A stretch of DNA of 64,000 bases from the NCBI RefSeq assembly GCF_001679785.1, contig NZ_CP016291.1, positions 201,604 to 265,603 of the forward strand, given 5' to 3'. This DNA is from Rhizobium leguminosarum. GTDB taxonomy: Bacteria; Pseudomonadota; Alphaproteobacteria; Rhizobiales; Rhizobiaceae. A model generated the notes under the pieces. It ran no database searches. It saw only the letters and a program-made list of their open reading frames with translations, and was not told the DNA's origin. Every line of letters begins with the position of its first letter. Within the stretch, counting starts at the first letter, position 1. A program made the position numbers and the translations under genes. Shown piece by piece: positions 34,158-43,161 of this stretch.

Positions 34158-35509
34158 CGGGCCGGCTCTTTCGTTTTGGCAAAGCGGTTGACAGGCACTG
34201 AAAGACCCAGGTTTTCGCGCAAGGTCTTGCCCTCGTATTCCTCGCGGAACAGCCCGCGGCGGCGAAGCTCCGGCAGGACAAGCCGCACGAAGTCGTCGAG
34301 GCTGGACGGCAAGGTCGGGAACATCAGGATGAAGCCGTCGGCCGCACGCGTCTCGAACCATTCCTCCATGTAGTCGGCGATCTGGGCTGGCGTGCCTGTG
34401 ATGCCGTTTCCGGTATGCTTCTCGGCATAGTGCCGGATGAGTTCGCCGACGGTGCGGCCGCTTCTGACGAAATCGACCAGCTCGTCGAACAAGGCGCGTG
34501 ATCCCTTCGGCGCCGCCGGCAGCCGATCCGTGGGGAAGGGCTTGTCGAGAGCGACATCGCGCAGGTCCGCCTCGAGGAATTCGGAGAGCATCAGCCGGCC
34601 GACATCCGGATGCATCTTGTCGATCAGATAATCCACCTTTGCCTTTGCCTCGGCTTCGGTTTCACCGACGTTGATCACGATGCCCGGCATGATTTTCAGG
34701 TCGTCGGGATCGCGACCATGGGCCGGCATCCGGCGCTTGACGTTTTCATAAAAGGCCCGGTTGCGGTCGATATTCGATGCGAGGCTGAAGACGATCTCGG
34801 CCGTGCGCGCCGCCATGTCCATTCCGGGTTCCGAACCGCCCGCCTGGGCAATGACCGGGCGGCCCTGGGGCGTTCGCGCGATGTTGAGCGGCCCGCGAAC
34901 CTGGAAGTGCTTGCCCTTGTGATTGAGCGTGTGGTGCTTGTCCTTGTCATAGTAGACACCGTTTTCACGGTCGAGAAGCAGTGCGCCTTCCTCGAAGCTG
35001 TCCCAGAGGCCGAACACGACATCGACGAATTCGTTGCCGCGCTCGTAACGCAACGCATGCGGGTCGAGCCCCTCGCGATTGAAGTTGTAGCCGGTTTCGT
35101 CGTGGTCTGACGTGACGACGTTCCAGCAGACGCGCCCCTTGCTCAAATGGTCGACCGAAGCGAACAGGCGCGCGACATTGTATGGCTCGTAGTAACTCGT
35201 CGACACCGTCGCCACAAGGCCGACATCGTTGGTGGTGACCGCCAGAGCCGAAAGCAGCGAGAGCGGTTCGAAACGGTTCATCTTGGTCGGAATGCGGGCA
35301 AGCGCCTTCGGATCGCCGACGGCGGCGGCAGGAGAATCCGCCATGAACATGAAATCGAACTTGGCCGCTTCGGATCGTTTGGCGACATCGAGCAGATGAG
35401 CGAAGTCGTTGGCGCCATTGACGTCGCTTGCCGGATGCAGCCAGGACGCAGGATGAAAGCCGAACGTATAGACGAAAGTCCCGAGTTTCATCTTGTCAGT
35501 TCGCGCCAT
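34154..35509 (-). CDS. FMN-dependent monooxygenase, NtaA/SnaA/DszA family
   Basis: This 451-residue bacterial-luciferase-like monooxygenase has family blocks GRVCWNVVTSDHDETGYNFN, AQAGGSEPGM and the C-terminal TPAQIADYMEEWF. It uses reduced FMN from the partner reductase to oxidise an N- or S-containing compound such as an aminopolycarboxylate, sulfide or pyrimidine. The substrate is unknown. The gene leads a two-gene operon with the LysR gene transcribed toward the same side behind it. Confidence 0.85.
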   Translation of the reverse strand: MARTDKMKLGTFVYTFGFHPASWLHPASDVNGANDFAHLLDVAKRSEAAKFDFMFMADSPAAAVGDPKALARIPTKMNRFEPLSLLSALAVTTNDVGLVATVSTSYYEPYNVARLFASVDHLSKGRVCWNVVTSDHDETGYNFNREGLDPHALRYERGNEFVDVVFGLWDSFEEGALLLDRENGVYYDKDKHHTLNHKGKHFQVRGPLNIARTPQGRPVIAQAGGSEPGMDMAARTAEIVFSLASNIDRNRAFYENVKRRMPAHGRDPDDLKIMPGIVINVGETEAEAKAKVDYLIDKMHPDVGRLMLSEFLEADLRDVALDKPFPTDRLPAAPKGSRALFDELVDFVRSGRTVGELIRHYAEKHTGNGITGTPAQIADYMEEWFETRAADGFILMFPTLPSSLDDFVRLVLPELRRRGLFREEYEGKTLRENLGLSVPVNRFAKTKEPAR

Positions 35510-35622
35510 CGAGCTCTCCTGCTATGTCGGCCACGCCGCCAACGGTGGAGGGCGACTGCGCAAATTATCGCCAGGCGCAAATTTTCATCAATATCGCGTA
35601 GCTGAGTTCCGTTTTAGTTTTT

Positions 35623-36561
35623 CTAAAGTGTTGACTTGGGCGCCGATGCCAGAGCCTGCTGACGGGAAATAGCGACGAGCCAATCACGGAATTCGCGCCC
35701 ATGGGGCTTCTGCAAGGCGGCCCGATCCCAGGCGAGGAAATAGCTTTCGCGCAGTGCAATGCGAAGGTCGACGGGAATGACGAGCGTTTGCGCCTCGAGC
35801 TCATCTGATATCATCGACATCTGCGCGAGAACGACGCCGCGCTTGTTGACGGCCGCGTCAATAGCACTGCTCGACAGGGTGAAGGAAAGGCCTGGCGTTG
35901 ACGCGTCGAAGGAGACACCGGCCTTGGCGGCAAACTCCGCCCAGCTGGGGTAGGGGGTGAAGTGCCGTTCCCACTCGACATGGAGGAGGGGCTGTTCGAA
36001 GAGATCGCGAGCGGCATGCGCGCGATCCTGCATCAGCGCCGGCGAACAGGCAGGCACCACCCAATCGCGAAACAGTTCGGTATAATGTTCGTGCTGCAGC
36101 ACGTCCGACCCGTAGCTCACGCGGAAATCGATATCGTCGAAGCCGATGCGGGGCTCTCTGTCGCGTCCGATGATCCTCACCTGCACGTCGGGATGAAGCG
36201 CCTGCCAGTCGAAGATGCGCCTGCCGATCCATTTGTTGACGACGGAGGAAAGCGCACTGAGGACCAATGCTGTCTCATTGCGCGCCTTTTCCAGCAGTTG
36301 CCCGGCGAGCGCGAATTGCTCAAATCCCTTCGATATCTCCTGGTGGTAGAGCCGGCCCCAGGCGGTCAGCTCGATGGTTCGTCCGCTACGTTCCAGAAGC
36401 GAAACGCCAAGGAAGCTTTCGATTTTGTGAATCTGCTGGCTGATGGCTCCCGGCGAGACGTTGAGCTCCAGTGCCGCGGCCGTCACGCCGCCGCAGCGCC
36501 CCACCGCCTCGAAGGCCTGCAAGCCCTTCAGCGGAATCGTCTTGAAGCGCTCATCGGTCAC
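35623..36561 (-). CDS. LysR-family regulator, GcvA-like
   Basis: This protein of about 312 residues begins like GcvA (KTIPLKGLQAFEAVGRCGGV) and has the helix-turn-helix VTAAALELNVSPGAISQQI and a C-terminal effector domain. I chose the GTG at 36561, preceded by AGAGG; a TTG at 36594 would overlap the upstream gene. It lies downstream of the HutC-type gene on the same strand and upstream of the flavin monooxygenase genes, which it may regulate. Confidence 0.82.
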   Translation of the reverse strand: MTDERFKTIPLKGLQAFEAVGRCGGVTAAALELNVSPGAISQQIHKIESFLGVSLLERSGRTIELTAWGRLYHQEISKGFEQFALAGQLLEKARNETALVLSALSSVVNKWIGRRIFDWQALHPDVQVRIIGRDREPRIGFDDIDFRVSYGSDVLQHEHYTELFRDWVVPACSPALMQDRAHAARDLFEQPLLHVEWERHFTPYPSWAEFAAKAGVSFDASTPGLSFTLSSSAIDAAVNKRGVVLAQMSMISDELEAQTLVIPVDLRIALRESYFLAWDRAALQKPHGREFRDWLVAISRQQALASAPKSTL

Positions 36562-36590
36562 TTGCGGAGCCTCTCGTGATTTTCGCCAGC

Positions 36591-37298
36591 TCAAATTGCC
36601 GTCGGGTGAAACGTCCCTGCGAACTGGAACCGGTCGCCTGGATGGGTAATCTCGACATATGTCACCGTGCGCCCGTTCTGCCAGGTCTGGCGGATCAGGC
36701 TCAGGCAGGCCTCGCCCCTCTCCGTCTGCAGGATTCGGGCCGTCACGGTATCGGCCGAGACGGCACGAATGACATGTTTGGCCTTGGACCAGGGCACCTG
36801 CTCAAGCAGCCATTTGCCGGGCGGGATCGAGGCGAAGCTCTCTTCTCTCGCCCGTGGCACAGCATCGAGCATGATGATTCGCCGCTCGATGGCATTCGGT
36901 CTGCCATCGACGATATGCAGGCATTGAAGCCTGAGGACTTCCGCATCGGCAGGCTCCGACAGCTGCTGCGCCTCGGCCTCTCCAAGGCGCTCGATCTTGC
37001 GGGCGAGGATTTCGAAGCGGTGCTCGTGTCCGGCCAGTTCCGCTTCGGTGCTGATATCCTGAATATCCATCACCGTGCGGTCGATCTGGGGCGATGCGAC
37101 AAACGAACCGGTCTTGCGCCGCCTGACGATCATGCCGCGTTCGGCCAGCGCCGACAGCGCCTTGCTGACCGTCATGCGCGAACACCGATATTCGGCCACC
37201 AGCTCGTGCTCGACGGGAATGCGGTCGCCGGGCCGCCAATCACCCCTGATGATCTTCGTCTCGATATCCGTGAAAATACGCTGGTAAATCGACACCAA
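36591..37298 (-). CDS. GntR-family regulator, HutC subfamily
   Basis: This 235-residue regulator has an N-terminal winged helix (about 1-70, GDRIPVEHELVAEYRCSRMTVSKAL) and a UTRA effector domain. The N-terminal wording matches histidine-utilisation repressors, but no hut enzyme genes are in the window. It is divergent from the amino-acid ABC transporter operon and probably represses it. The start is a TTG or GTG (adjacent codons), so the exact first residue is uncertain. Confidence 0.83.
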   Translation of the reverse strand: MVSIYQRIFTDIETKIIRGDWRPGDRIPVEHELVAEYRCSRMTVSKALSALAERGMIVRRRKTGSFVASPQIDRTVMDIQDISTEAELAGHEHRFEILARKIERLGEAEAQQLSEPADAEVLRLQCLHIVDGRPNAIERRIIMLDAVPRAREESFASIPPGKWLLEQVPWSKAKHVIRAVSADTVTARILQTERGEACLSLIRQTWQNGRTVTYVEITHPGDRFQFAGTFHPTAI

Positions 37299-37397
37299 GT
37301 CCGCACCTCATCCGGCGTCAGCGATCACAAATGCGGAACAGCACGCCAGCGAGATCGACGCCACCCGGCACAAATTTTGCGTTCCTCGTCTTTTACA

Positions 37398-37433
37398 TTG
37401 ACACTCTAGGCCAGCCTATATCTATTTGTATAG
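37398..37433 (+). promoter_or_regulatory. Sigma-70 type promoter with overlapping GntR-like operator
   Basis: TTGACA at 37398-37403 and TCTATT at 37421-37426, with 17-base spacing, form a plausible promoter for the amino-acid transporter operon. CTAT-TTGT-ATAG (37422-37433) overlaps the -10 element and is a short inverted repeat of the sort bound by HutC-type GntR proteins, encoded divergently. Confidence 0.45.
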
Positions 37434-37524
37434 TCAAAAGCGGAGCATAGAAATCCGTGCCGAGGAAAATCGAAGTCGGGAACAAAACTCCTCCGCCGGG
37501 GGAATAAAAACTGGAGAGATGATC

Positions 37525-38352
37525 ATGAAGGCACATTCACTGCTGAAGGGTCTGGTCGGCGCTGCGTTCCTGTTCGGAACAGCCGTTTCCGCCCATGCAG
37601 CCGACACGCTGGCAGCCGTCAAGGCAGCCGGCACCCTCAAGGTTGGCACCGAAACGGCTTTCGCACCGTTCGACTATATCGACGCCGGTGAACACACAGG
37701 CCTGAACGTCGACCTCTTTGCCGAGATTGGCAAGGAACTCGGCGTCAAGATCGAGTGGGTGGCGCTTCCCTGGGATGGCGTCTTCCCGGCGCTCGAGGCC
37801 GGCAAATTCGATGTCGTCGCAGGCCCTGCAACGATCACCAAGAAGCGCTTGGAGCGCTATCGCTTCACGCCGCCGATCGCCGAAGCGACGATTGCTATCC
37901 TGAAGAAGGCCGGCGATACGACCATCAGCAAGCCGGAAGATATTGCCGGCAAGAAGATCGGCGTCGGCAAGGCAACTGCTCAGCTCGACCAGTTGAAGGA
38001 ATTCTCCGAGACGCTGCCAACCAAGGTCGATGTGCGCGAATATCCGGCCTTTACCGAATCCTACGCCGATCTCGCAGCCGGGCGCATTGCCGGCGTTGCC
38101 AACTCGCTGCCGAATATCGCCTTCGTCGCCAGCCAGCGAAAGGGCACGTTCGAAGTCGTCCTGCCGCCATTCGGCAAGAAGTCCTATTTCGGCTTCATCG
38201 GCCTCAAGGATGCCGATCATGCGCCTCTGATGGACGCGATCGATGCCGCGATGCTCAAGATCAAGGCAGATGGACGCATGGCTGAGCTGCAGAAGAAGTG
38301 GTTCGGTGCATCTTTTGATACGCCTGATGCTGTCAAGGACCCGGCATTCTGA
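37525..38352 (+). CDS. Amino-acid ABC transporter substrate-binding protein
   Basis: This 275-residue family 3 binding protein has a signal peptide (core about 8-22, cleavage after AHA near residue 24). The mature part has AFAPFDYIDAGEHTGLNVDLFAEIG and the family repeat KKRLERYRFTPP. I chose the ATG at 37525, seven bases after GGAGAG. It is the first gene of a four-gene operon with two permeases and an ATPase. HutC-type regulation hints at histidine or a related compound, without proof. Confidence 0.88.
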   Translation: MKAHSLLKGLVGAAFLFGTAVSAHAADTLAAVKAAGTLKVGTETAFAPFDYIDAGEHTGLNVDLFAEIGKELGVKIEWVALPWDGVFPALEAGKFDVVAGPATITKKRLERYRFTPPIAEATIAILKKAGDTTISKPEDIAGKKIGVGKATAQLDQLKEFSETLPTKVDVREYPAFTESYADLAAGRIAGVANSLPNIAFVASQRKGTFEVVLPPFGKKSYFGFIGLKDADHAPLMDAIDAAMLKIKADGRMAELQKKWFGASFDTPDAVKDPAF

Positions 38353-38373
38353 TTAGCTGCCGGTGAAACGAAC

Positions 38374-38397
38374 GCGCCCCGCCAGTGGTCGGGGCGC
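38374..38397 (+). other. Intra-operon hairpin after the binding-protein gene
   Basis: A stem GCGCCCCG / CGGGGCGC with an eight-base loop lies between the binding protein and the first permease, without a T run. Such structures usually protect the upstream message or partly stop transcription, giving more binding protein than permease. Confidence 0.6.
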
Positions 38398-38450
38398 AAT
38401 CTGCCGTGGCATCAGAGTTCACGGCCGCAGCGCCCAGGCAAACACCGCCC

Positions 38451-39092
38451 ATGTCCATCAAGCTTTTCGAACTGCTTCTGCAAGCCGCGATCTACACGGT
38501 GACGATCAGCGTGGTTTCGATTCTGATCGGCTTTGCGATCGCCATCATTGTTTCCGCCATGCTGCTGTCGCGGCAACGGCTCTTCGCGCTGCAGGCGCGG
38601 ATTTTCATCAGTTTCTTTCGTGGCGTGCCGCTGCTGGTGCAACTGCTGCTGATCTATAACCTGCTGCCGGCGATCGGCATCAACGTGCCGAGCATCGTTG
38701 CGGCCATCATTGGTCTTTCGCTGTGTACTGCAGCCTATCAGGCTGAAAATCTGCGCGGCGGTTTTTCCAGCGTTCCCGCGGGCCTGGTCGAGTCGGCTGA
38801 AATGGTCGGCATGACACCCGTTCAGATCTTCCGCCGTATCAAGGCGCCGATTGCCCTGCGCCTGACCTTTCCGGCGCTCGTCAACGAAGCGATCCTTATC
38901 CTGAAGGCGTCTTCGCTGGTCTCAGTCGTCGGGGTCATCGAGTTGACGCGCATGGCCCAGGACCTTGCCGGCAGCACCTTCCTGCCGCTCGAGATTTTCG
39001 CTTCCGCCGGGCTGATCTATCTCGTCATCAATTGGATCGTTGCCCTTGCAGGAGGCCTGATCGAACGCTCCCTGCCAGGAGTGCCGCGATGA
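38451..39092 (+). CDS. Amino-acid ABC permease (first)
   Basis: This 213-residue inner-membrane permease of the HisMQ type has about five helices. The motif FFRGVPLLVQLLL is early, and the coupling loop is ESAEMVGMTPVQIFRRI. The ATG at 38451 gives a family-typical N-terminus. Its stop overlaps the start of the second permease by four bases, so the pair is translationally coupled and forms a heterodimeric channel. Confidence 0.87.
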   Translation: MSIKLFELLLQAAIYTVTISVVSILIGFAIAIIVSAMLLSRQRLFALQARIFISFFRGVPLLVQLLLIYNLLPAIGINVPSIVAAIIGLSLCTAAYQAENLRGGFSSVPAGLVESAEMVGMTPVQIFRRIKAPIALRLTFPALVNEAILILKASSLVSVVGVIELTRMAQDLAGSTFLPLEIFASAGLIYLVINWIVALAGGLIERSLPGVPR

Positions 39093-39757
39093 CCTTCGAC
39101 ATCAATGTGATCTTCAGCAACTTGCCGGAAATCCTCAGCGGTGCATGGGTCACCATCGTCATCTGGATCATCACCACTCCGGCCGCTGCTGTGCTCGGCT
39201 TCCTTGTCGCCGTCGCCAGACGTTTTGGCGGGGTGATCCTGGACAAGGCTTTCGGCATCGTCATCGCGGTGCTCCGCGGCACGCCCTTCCTGATTCAGAT
39301 ATTCCTCGTCTACTACGGCGGGCCATTCGTCGGATTGTCTCTCGATCCGATCCCGGCAGGCGTCATTGGCCTCTCCATCTACGGCGCGGCTTATTTCAGT
39401 GAGATATTCCGCTCGGGCTTTGCCGCCGTCCCGAAGGGACATATCGAGGCCGGGATATGCGTTGGCCTGACACAAGGGCAGATCATCCGACGCATATTGC
39501 TGCCGGAGATGACCATGCTGGTCTTGCCGCCTTCGATCAACATGACGATCATCCTGATGAAGGAGACGGCCGTGCTGTCCATCATTACCGTGCCGGAGTT
39601 GACGGCAACACTGAGCGCCATCGGCTCGCAGCAATATGCTTTCGTCGAGGCGCTCTTCGTGCTCGCCCTGTTCTACTGGGCCTTGGTCGAAATCACCGGT
39701 TGGCTCGGTCATCTCGCCGAAACGAAACTCACCAGATTCAGGTTTTTCAACATATGA
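39089..39757 (+). CDS. Amino-acid ABC permease (second)
   Basis: This 222-residue HisMQ-type permease has about five helices, with the motif VLRGTPFLIQIFLVYYGGP and coupling loop EAGICVGLTQGQIIRRI. It starts within the stop of the first permease and its own stop overlaps the ATPase start by four bases. Confidence 0.87.
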   Translation: MTFDINVIFSNLPEILSGAWVTIVIWIITTPAAAVLGFLVAVARRFGGVILDKAFGIVIAVLRGTPFLIQIFLVYYGGPFVGLSLDPIPAGVIGLSIYGAAYFSEIFRSGFAAVPKGHIEAGICVGLTQGQIIRRILLPEMTMLVLPPSINMTIILMKETAVLSIITVPELTATLSAIGSQQYAFVEALFVLALFYWALVEITGWLGHLAETKLTRFRFFNI

Positions 39758-40544
39758 GCGTTCCTGCGATCGCAGTCAAAAATCTCGTCAAGACCTTCGG
39801 CGGCTCCACCGTGCTGCACGGCATCGACCTCGACATCGTTCAGGGCCAGGTTTCCTGCGTCATCGGCCCGTCGGGTTCCGGCAAGAGTACGCTGCTGCGC
39901 TGTATGGCCTTTCTGGAAGAATCGACCAAGGGGACGATCACCGTCAACGGAGAGGTGCTTGGCTTTGCGGAAAACGCCAAGGGTGTCCGGGAGCGAGTGC
40001 CGGCCACAGTGAACCGGCAAATTCGATCGCAGATCGGCATGGTTTTTCAGCAGTTCAATCTCTGGCCGCATATGACGGCGCTCGGCAATGTCAGTGAGGC
40101 GCTGAAGACGGTTCACAAGATGAGCCGCAAGGACGCCGAGGAGCGGGCCATGGCCCAGCTCGTCAAGGTCGGCCTCGAGGGCAGGGCCGGGCACTATCCA
40201 TCGCAGCTCTCGGGGGGCAACAACAGCGTGTCGCTATCGCCCGGGCGCTTGCCCTCAACCCGAAGATCATGCTCTTTGACGAGCCGACCTCGTCACTCGA
40301 TCCCGAGCTGACCGGCGAAGTGCTCAACGTCATGCGCGATCTCGCCGCCGAGGGCATGACGATGGTCGTCGTCTCCCACGAGATCGGATTTGCAGCAACG
40401 GTCGGCCAGCAGATCATCTTTCTCGATCACGGCAAGGTGCTGTTCACCGGCCCACCGCAGGACGTCTTCAAGCGACCGAGAAACCCCCGGCTCGAGCAAT
40501 TTCTGGATACCTATATCGATCGTGGAGCCTCGATGCTGCTGTGA
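39754..40544 (+). pseudogene. Amino-acid ABC transporter ATPase, frameshifted in the signature motif
   Basis: The reading frame starts at ATG 39754 with Walker A (GPSGSGKST) and the Q-loop, then loses frame in the signature motif. After LSGG the expected Gln-rich QQQRVAIARAL continues only in another frame, which then carries Walker B (LFDEPTSSLD), the switch His and the C-terminus to 40544. One G missing from the six-G run at 40212-40217 explains it. Fused, the two parts give a normal HisP-like protein of about 263 residues. Either the gene is broken, which would disable the transporter unless another ATPase substitutes, or the run length is a sequencing error. Confidence 0.85.
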
Positions 40545-40595
40545 AGCTCATGTCCTTCCGGATCGTCGGGCCGATCTCCAAGGTGGGTGCCGGGT

Positions 40596-40949
40596 TCAGG
40601 CAGTTTCCTCTTCGAGTATTTTCACGGGCCGGTCCCACTGGATGAGCACGATACAGCCGGTCTCGCTCCAGACCGAGTGTTCGCTGCCCGGCGCGTTGAC
40701 GATATAACTGCCGCTGATGTAATCGCCCGTCTCGTCGGATTGAACGCCATCGAGCACCAGGATGGTTTCGAGCCCCTCGTGGCGATGGCGGGGAACAGAG
40801 GCGCCGGGCTCATATTTCAACAGCGCCACGCCCGGCTGATCGCCCTCGAAAGGGCGGATCCAGTGAATGGTGACGGCATCGCGGAAAGGGCCGAATTCCA
40901 GCTCCTTCCAGCCGCCTGACGTCAGGCGTTCGCGGGTCGTTTCAGGCAT
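40596..40949 (-). CDS. Small cupin-domain protein
   Basis: This 117-residue single-domain cupin of ChrR-like type has metal ligands visible as PRHRHEG (His, His), a Glu a few residues on, and a His in GSEHSVW. It is the last gene of the cyanuric acid operon, overlapping the preceding hydrolase by eight bases. I chose the ATG at 40949 for that coupling. It might be a small metal-dependent enzyme or a sensor; its role is unknown. Confidence 0.78.
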   Translation of the reverse strand: MPETTRERLTSGGWKELEFGPFRDAVTIHWIRPFEGDQPGVALLKYEPGASVPRHRHEGLETILVLDGVQSDETGDYISGSYIVNAPGSEHSVWSETGCIVLIQWDRPVKILEEETA

Positions 40950-41610
40950 GAGCGATGCTTTCCAGAATGTCGTCGACATGGGCGGTCCAGCCGACGATCG
41001 CGCCCTGGGCGCGGATCATGGCGATGGCGGCGGCTTTGAATTCGGGGAAATAGCTTTCCGTCGCCTCCTCGGCGAGCAGGCATTCATAGCCGCGGTCGTT
41101 TGCTTCGCGCATCGTCGTCTGCACGCAGACTTCGGTGGTGACACCGGCAAAGACGAGCTGCTTGATGCCCTTCTGCTGCAGCACTGTGCCGAGGTCGGTC
41201 GCGTAGAAGGCGCCCTTGCCGGGTTTTTCGATAACGACTTCGCCCTTCACAGGAGCGAGTTCCGGAAGAATTGCCGTGCCGGGTTCGCCCGAGATCAGGA
41301 TGCGGCCCATCGGGCCTTCGTCGCCGATCCTGAGCGACGGATTGCCGCGATCGCGTTTGGCCGGTGGCAGGTCGGAGAGATCAGGCCGGTGGCACTCCAT
41401 CGTATGGATCACGGGCAGGCCGGCATTGCGGAAGCCCTGGATGAGACGTTTGACATCGGGCACGATCCTGGTGATGCGGCTGACGTCATTGCCGAGGCTG
41501 GCGCCGAAGCCGCCGGGCTCGGCGAAATCGCGCTGCATGTCGATGACGATGAGGGCGAGCTCATCGTGCTTCACCGGAAAGGCGAAAGGCTCTGCCTTGA
41601 TCTCCATCAT
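40942..41610 (-). CDS. Cysteine hydrolase, isochorismatase family (biuret-hydrolase paralogue)
   Basis: This 222-residue protein has triad Asp24 (VIDMQ), Lys129 (EKPGK) and Cys162 (TEVCVQT). It is clearly related to the biuret hydrolase three genes upstream, sharing [13 protein letters not shown], but is shorter at the N-terminus. In an operon for cyanuric acid use, a second ureide hydrolase (for example for triuret, ureidomalonate or ureidoacrylate-like compounds) is reasonable. The substrate is unproven. Its start overlaps the stop of the upstream ATPase gene by one base. Confidence 0.82.
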   Translation of the reverse strand: MMEIKAEPFAFPVKHDELALIVIDMQRDFAEPGGFGASLGNDVSRITRIVPDVKRLIQGFRNAGLPVIHTMECHRPDLSDLPPAKRDRGNPSLRIGDEGPMGRILISGEPGTAILPELAPVKGEVVIEKPGKGAFYATDLGTVLQQKGIKQLVFAGVTTEVCVQTTMREANDRGYECLLAEEATESYFPEFKAAAIAMIRAQGAIVGWTAHVDDILESIAHA

Positions 41611-43160
41611 CAGTGATGTCCCGCCATGTGGGCGCCGATCACGCCGATATCGGCCGAACGCGCCGGTGTCTCGTAAACCAGCCTGCCTTCCGAAATGACC
41701 ATGATGCGGTCGGACATCTCGAGCAGTTCATCGAGGTCTTCGGAAAGCAGCAGCACGGCGGCACCTAAATTGCGGGCCTTCATGATCCGGGCGCGGATTT
41801 CGGCAACGGCCGAAAAATCGAGGCCGAAACAAGGGTTCGAGACGATCAACAGATCGACCTCGCCCGTCAGTTCGCGGGCGAGCACCGCCCGCTGCACGTT
41901 GCCGCCCGAAAGCGCTGCGATCGGCGAGGAGGAAGAGGCCGTCTTGACCTTGAAGTCGGAGATCAGCGCCGAGGCACGCTTTTTCATGCTGCCCTTGTTC
42001 AGCCAGATCGCGTCCTTGCCGTCCAGCTTCAAATCGAAGGTGCGGAACGCAAGGTTCTCGCTCACGGTCATCTTGGGCGCACAGGCATTCTGCAACGGCT
42101 CTTCGGGGATGAAACGCACCCTGTTCTTGCGGGTCTCCTCACGGGTGGCGCCGTAAGTCTCGCCATTGACCATGACCTCGCCGCTATCGGTCGGGCGCTG
42201 GCCGGCCAGAATTTCCGTCAGCTCCTTCTGGCCGTTGCCGGATATGCCGGCGATGCCGACGATCTCACCGGAGCGGACCGTCAGCGCGTCGATCTCGATC
42301 GTCTTCAGGCCGGAGCGATCCGGAGCTTTCACCTGGGTCACAGTGAGCACGGATTTGGCCGCTTCCGCCACCGGCAGACGGCTGTCGAGCTCGGCGAGCT
42401 TGACGTCGCCGATCATCATCGCCGCCATCTCGGCGGTGGAGAGCTCGCCGACCTTGCCGGTGCCGACCAGCTTGCCGCGCCGCAGGATCGAGACGGCATC
42501 AGCGAACTTCGTCACCTCGTGGAACTTGTGGGAGATCATCAGCACGGTGAGCTCGCCGCGCTCGGTCATCCCGCGGACGATGCCGAGCATCTCATCGGCT
42601 TCGGCCGGCGTCAGCACCGAGGTCGGCTCGTCGAGCACGAGGAAGGAGCGGCCGAGATAGAGCTGCTTGACGATTTCGAGTTTCTGTTTTTCGCCGGCCG
42701 CAAGCTCGCTCACCGGCCTGTCGAGCGGGATCTTGAACGGCATGCGTTCCATGAAACCCGCCAGATCCTTGCGTTCCCTGGCCCAGTTGATAACCGCGGG
42801 TACTTCGGTACGGCTGATGACCAGGTTTTCCGCGCCGGTCAGAGAGGGAACCAGTGTGAAATGCTGGTAGACCATGCCGAGCCCATAGGCCGCGGCATCC
42901 TTGGGTGAGGCCACCGCCACCTCGCGGCCGTCGACCGACAACGAGCCTGACGTTGCGTGATAGAAGCCCATGATGCATTTGACGAGTGTCGACTTGCCGG
43001 CGCCGTTTTCGCCGAGAAGCGCGTGAAAAGACCCGGCCGGAACGGCGATCGAGACGTTGTCGAGCGCGGTGAAGCTGCCGAAACGCATCGTCATATCGAG
43101 CGTCTCGATGCCAACGGCCTTGCCGGCTTGCGGAAGGGGCGTGTCGCGGACTGTGCTCAC
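41610..43160 (-). CDS. BMP-family (nucleoside-type) ABC transporter ATPase, cyanuric acid operon
   Basis: This protein of about 516 residues has two ABC domains, of the RbsA-like form used with BMP-type binding proteins. The first half has GENGAGKST and DEPTSVLTP. The second has an altered Walker A region around AGISGNGQKEL, as usual in this family, and the signature SGGNVQR. I chose the GTG at 43160, seven bases after AGGAG and just past the hydrolase stop. It energises the permeases at 45959-48012, although four enzyme genes lie between. Confidence 0.87.
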   Translation of the reverse strand: MSTVRDTPLPQAGKAVGIETLDMTMRFGSFTALDNVSIAVPAGSFHALLGENGAGKSTLVKCIMGFYHATSGSLSVDGREVAVASPKDAAAYGLGMVYQHFTLVPSLTGAENLVISRTEVPAVINWARERKDLAGFMERMPFKIPLDRPVSELAAGEKQKLEIVKQLYLGRSFLVLDEPTSVLTPAEADEMLGIVRGMTERGELTVLMISHKFHEVTKFADAVSILRRGKLVGTGKVGELSTAEMAAMMIGDVKLAELDSRLPVAEAAKSVLTVTQVKAPDRSGLKTIEIDALTVRSGEIVGIAGISGNGQKELTEILAGQRPTDSGEVMVNGETYGATREETRKNRVRFIPEEPLQNACAPKMTVSENLAFRTFDLKLDGKDAIWLNKGSMKKRASALISDFKVKTASSSSPIAALSGGNVQRAVLARELTGEVDLLIVSNPCFGLDFSAVAEIRARIMKARNLGAAVLLLSEDLDELLEMSDRIMVISEGRLVYETPARSADIGVIGAHMAGHH

Positions 43161-43161
43161 T

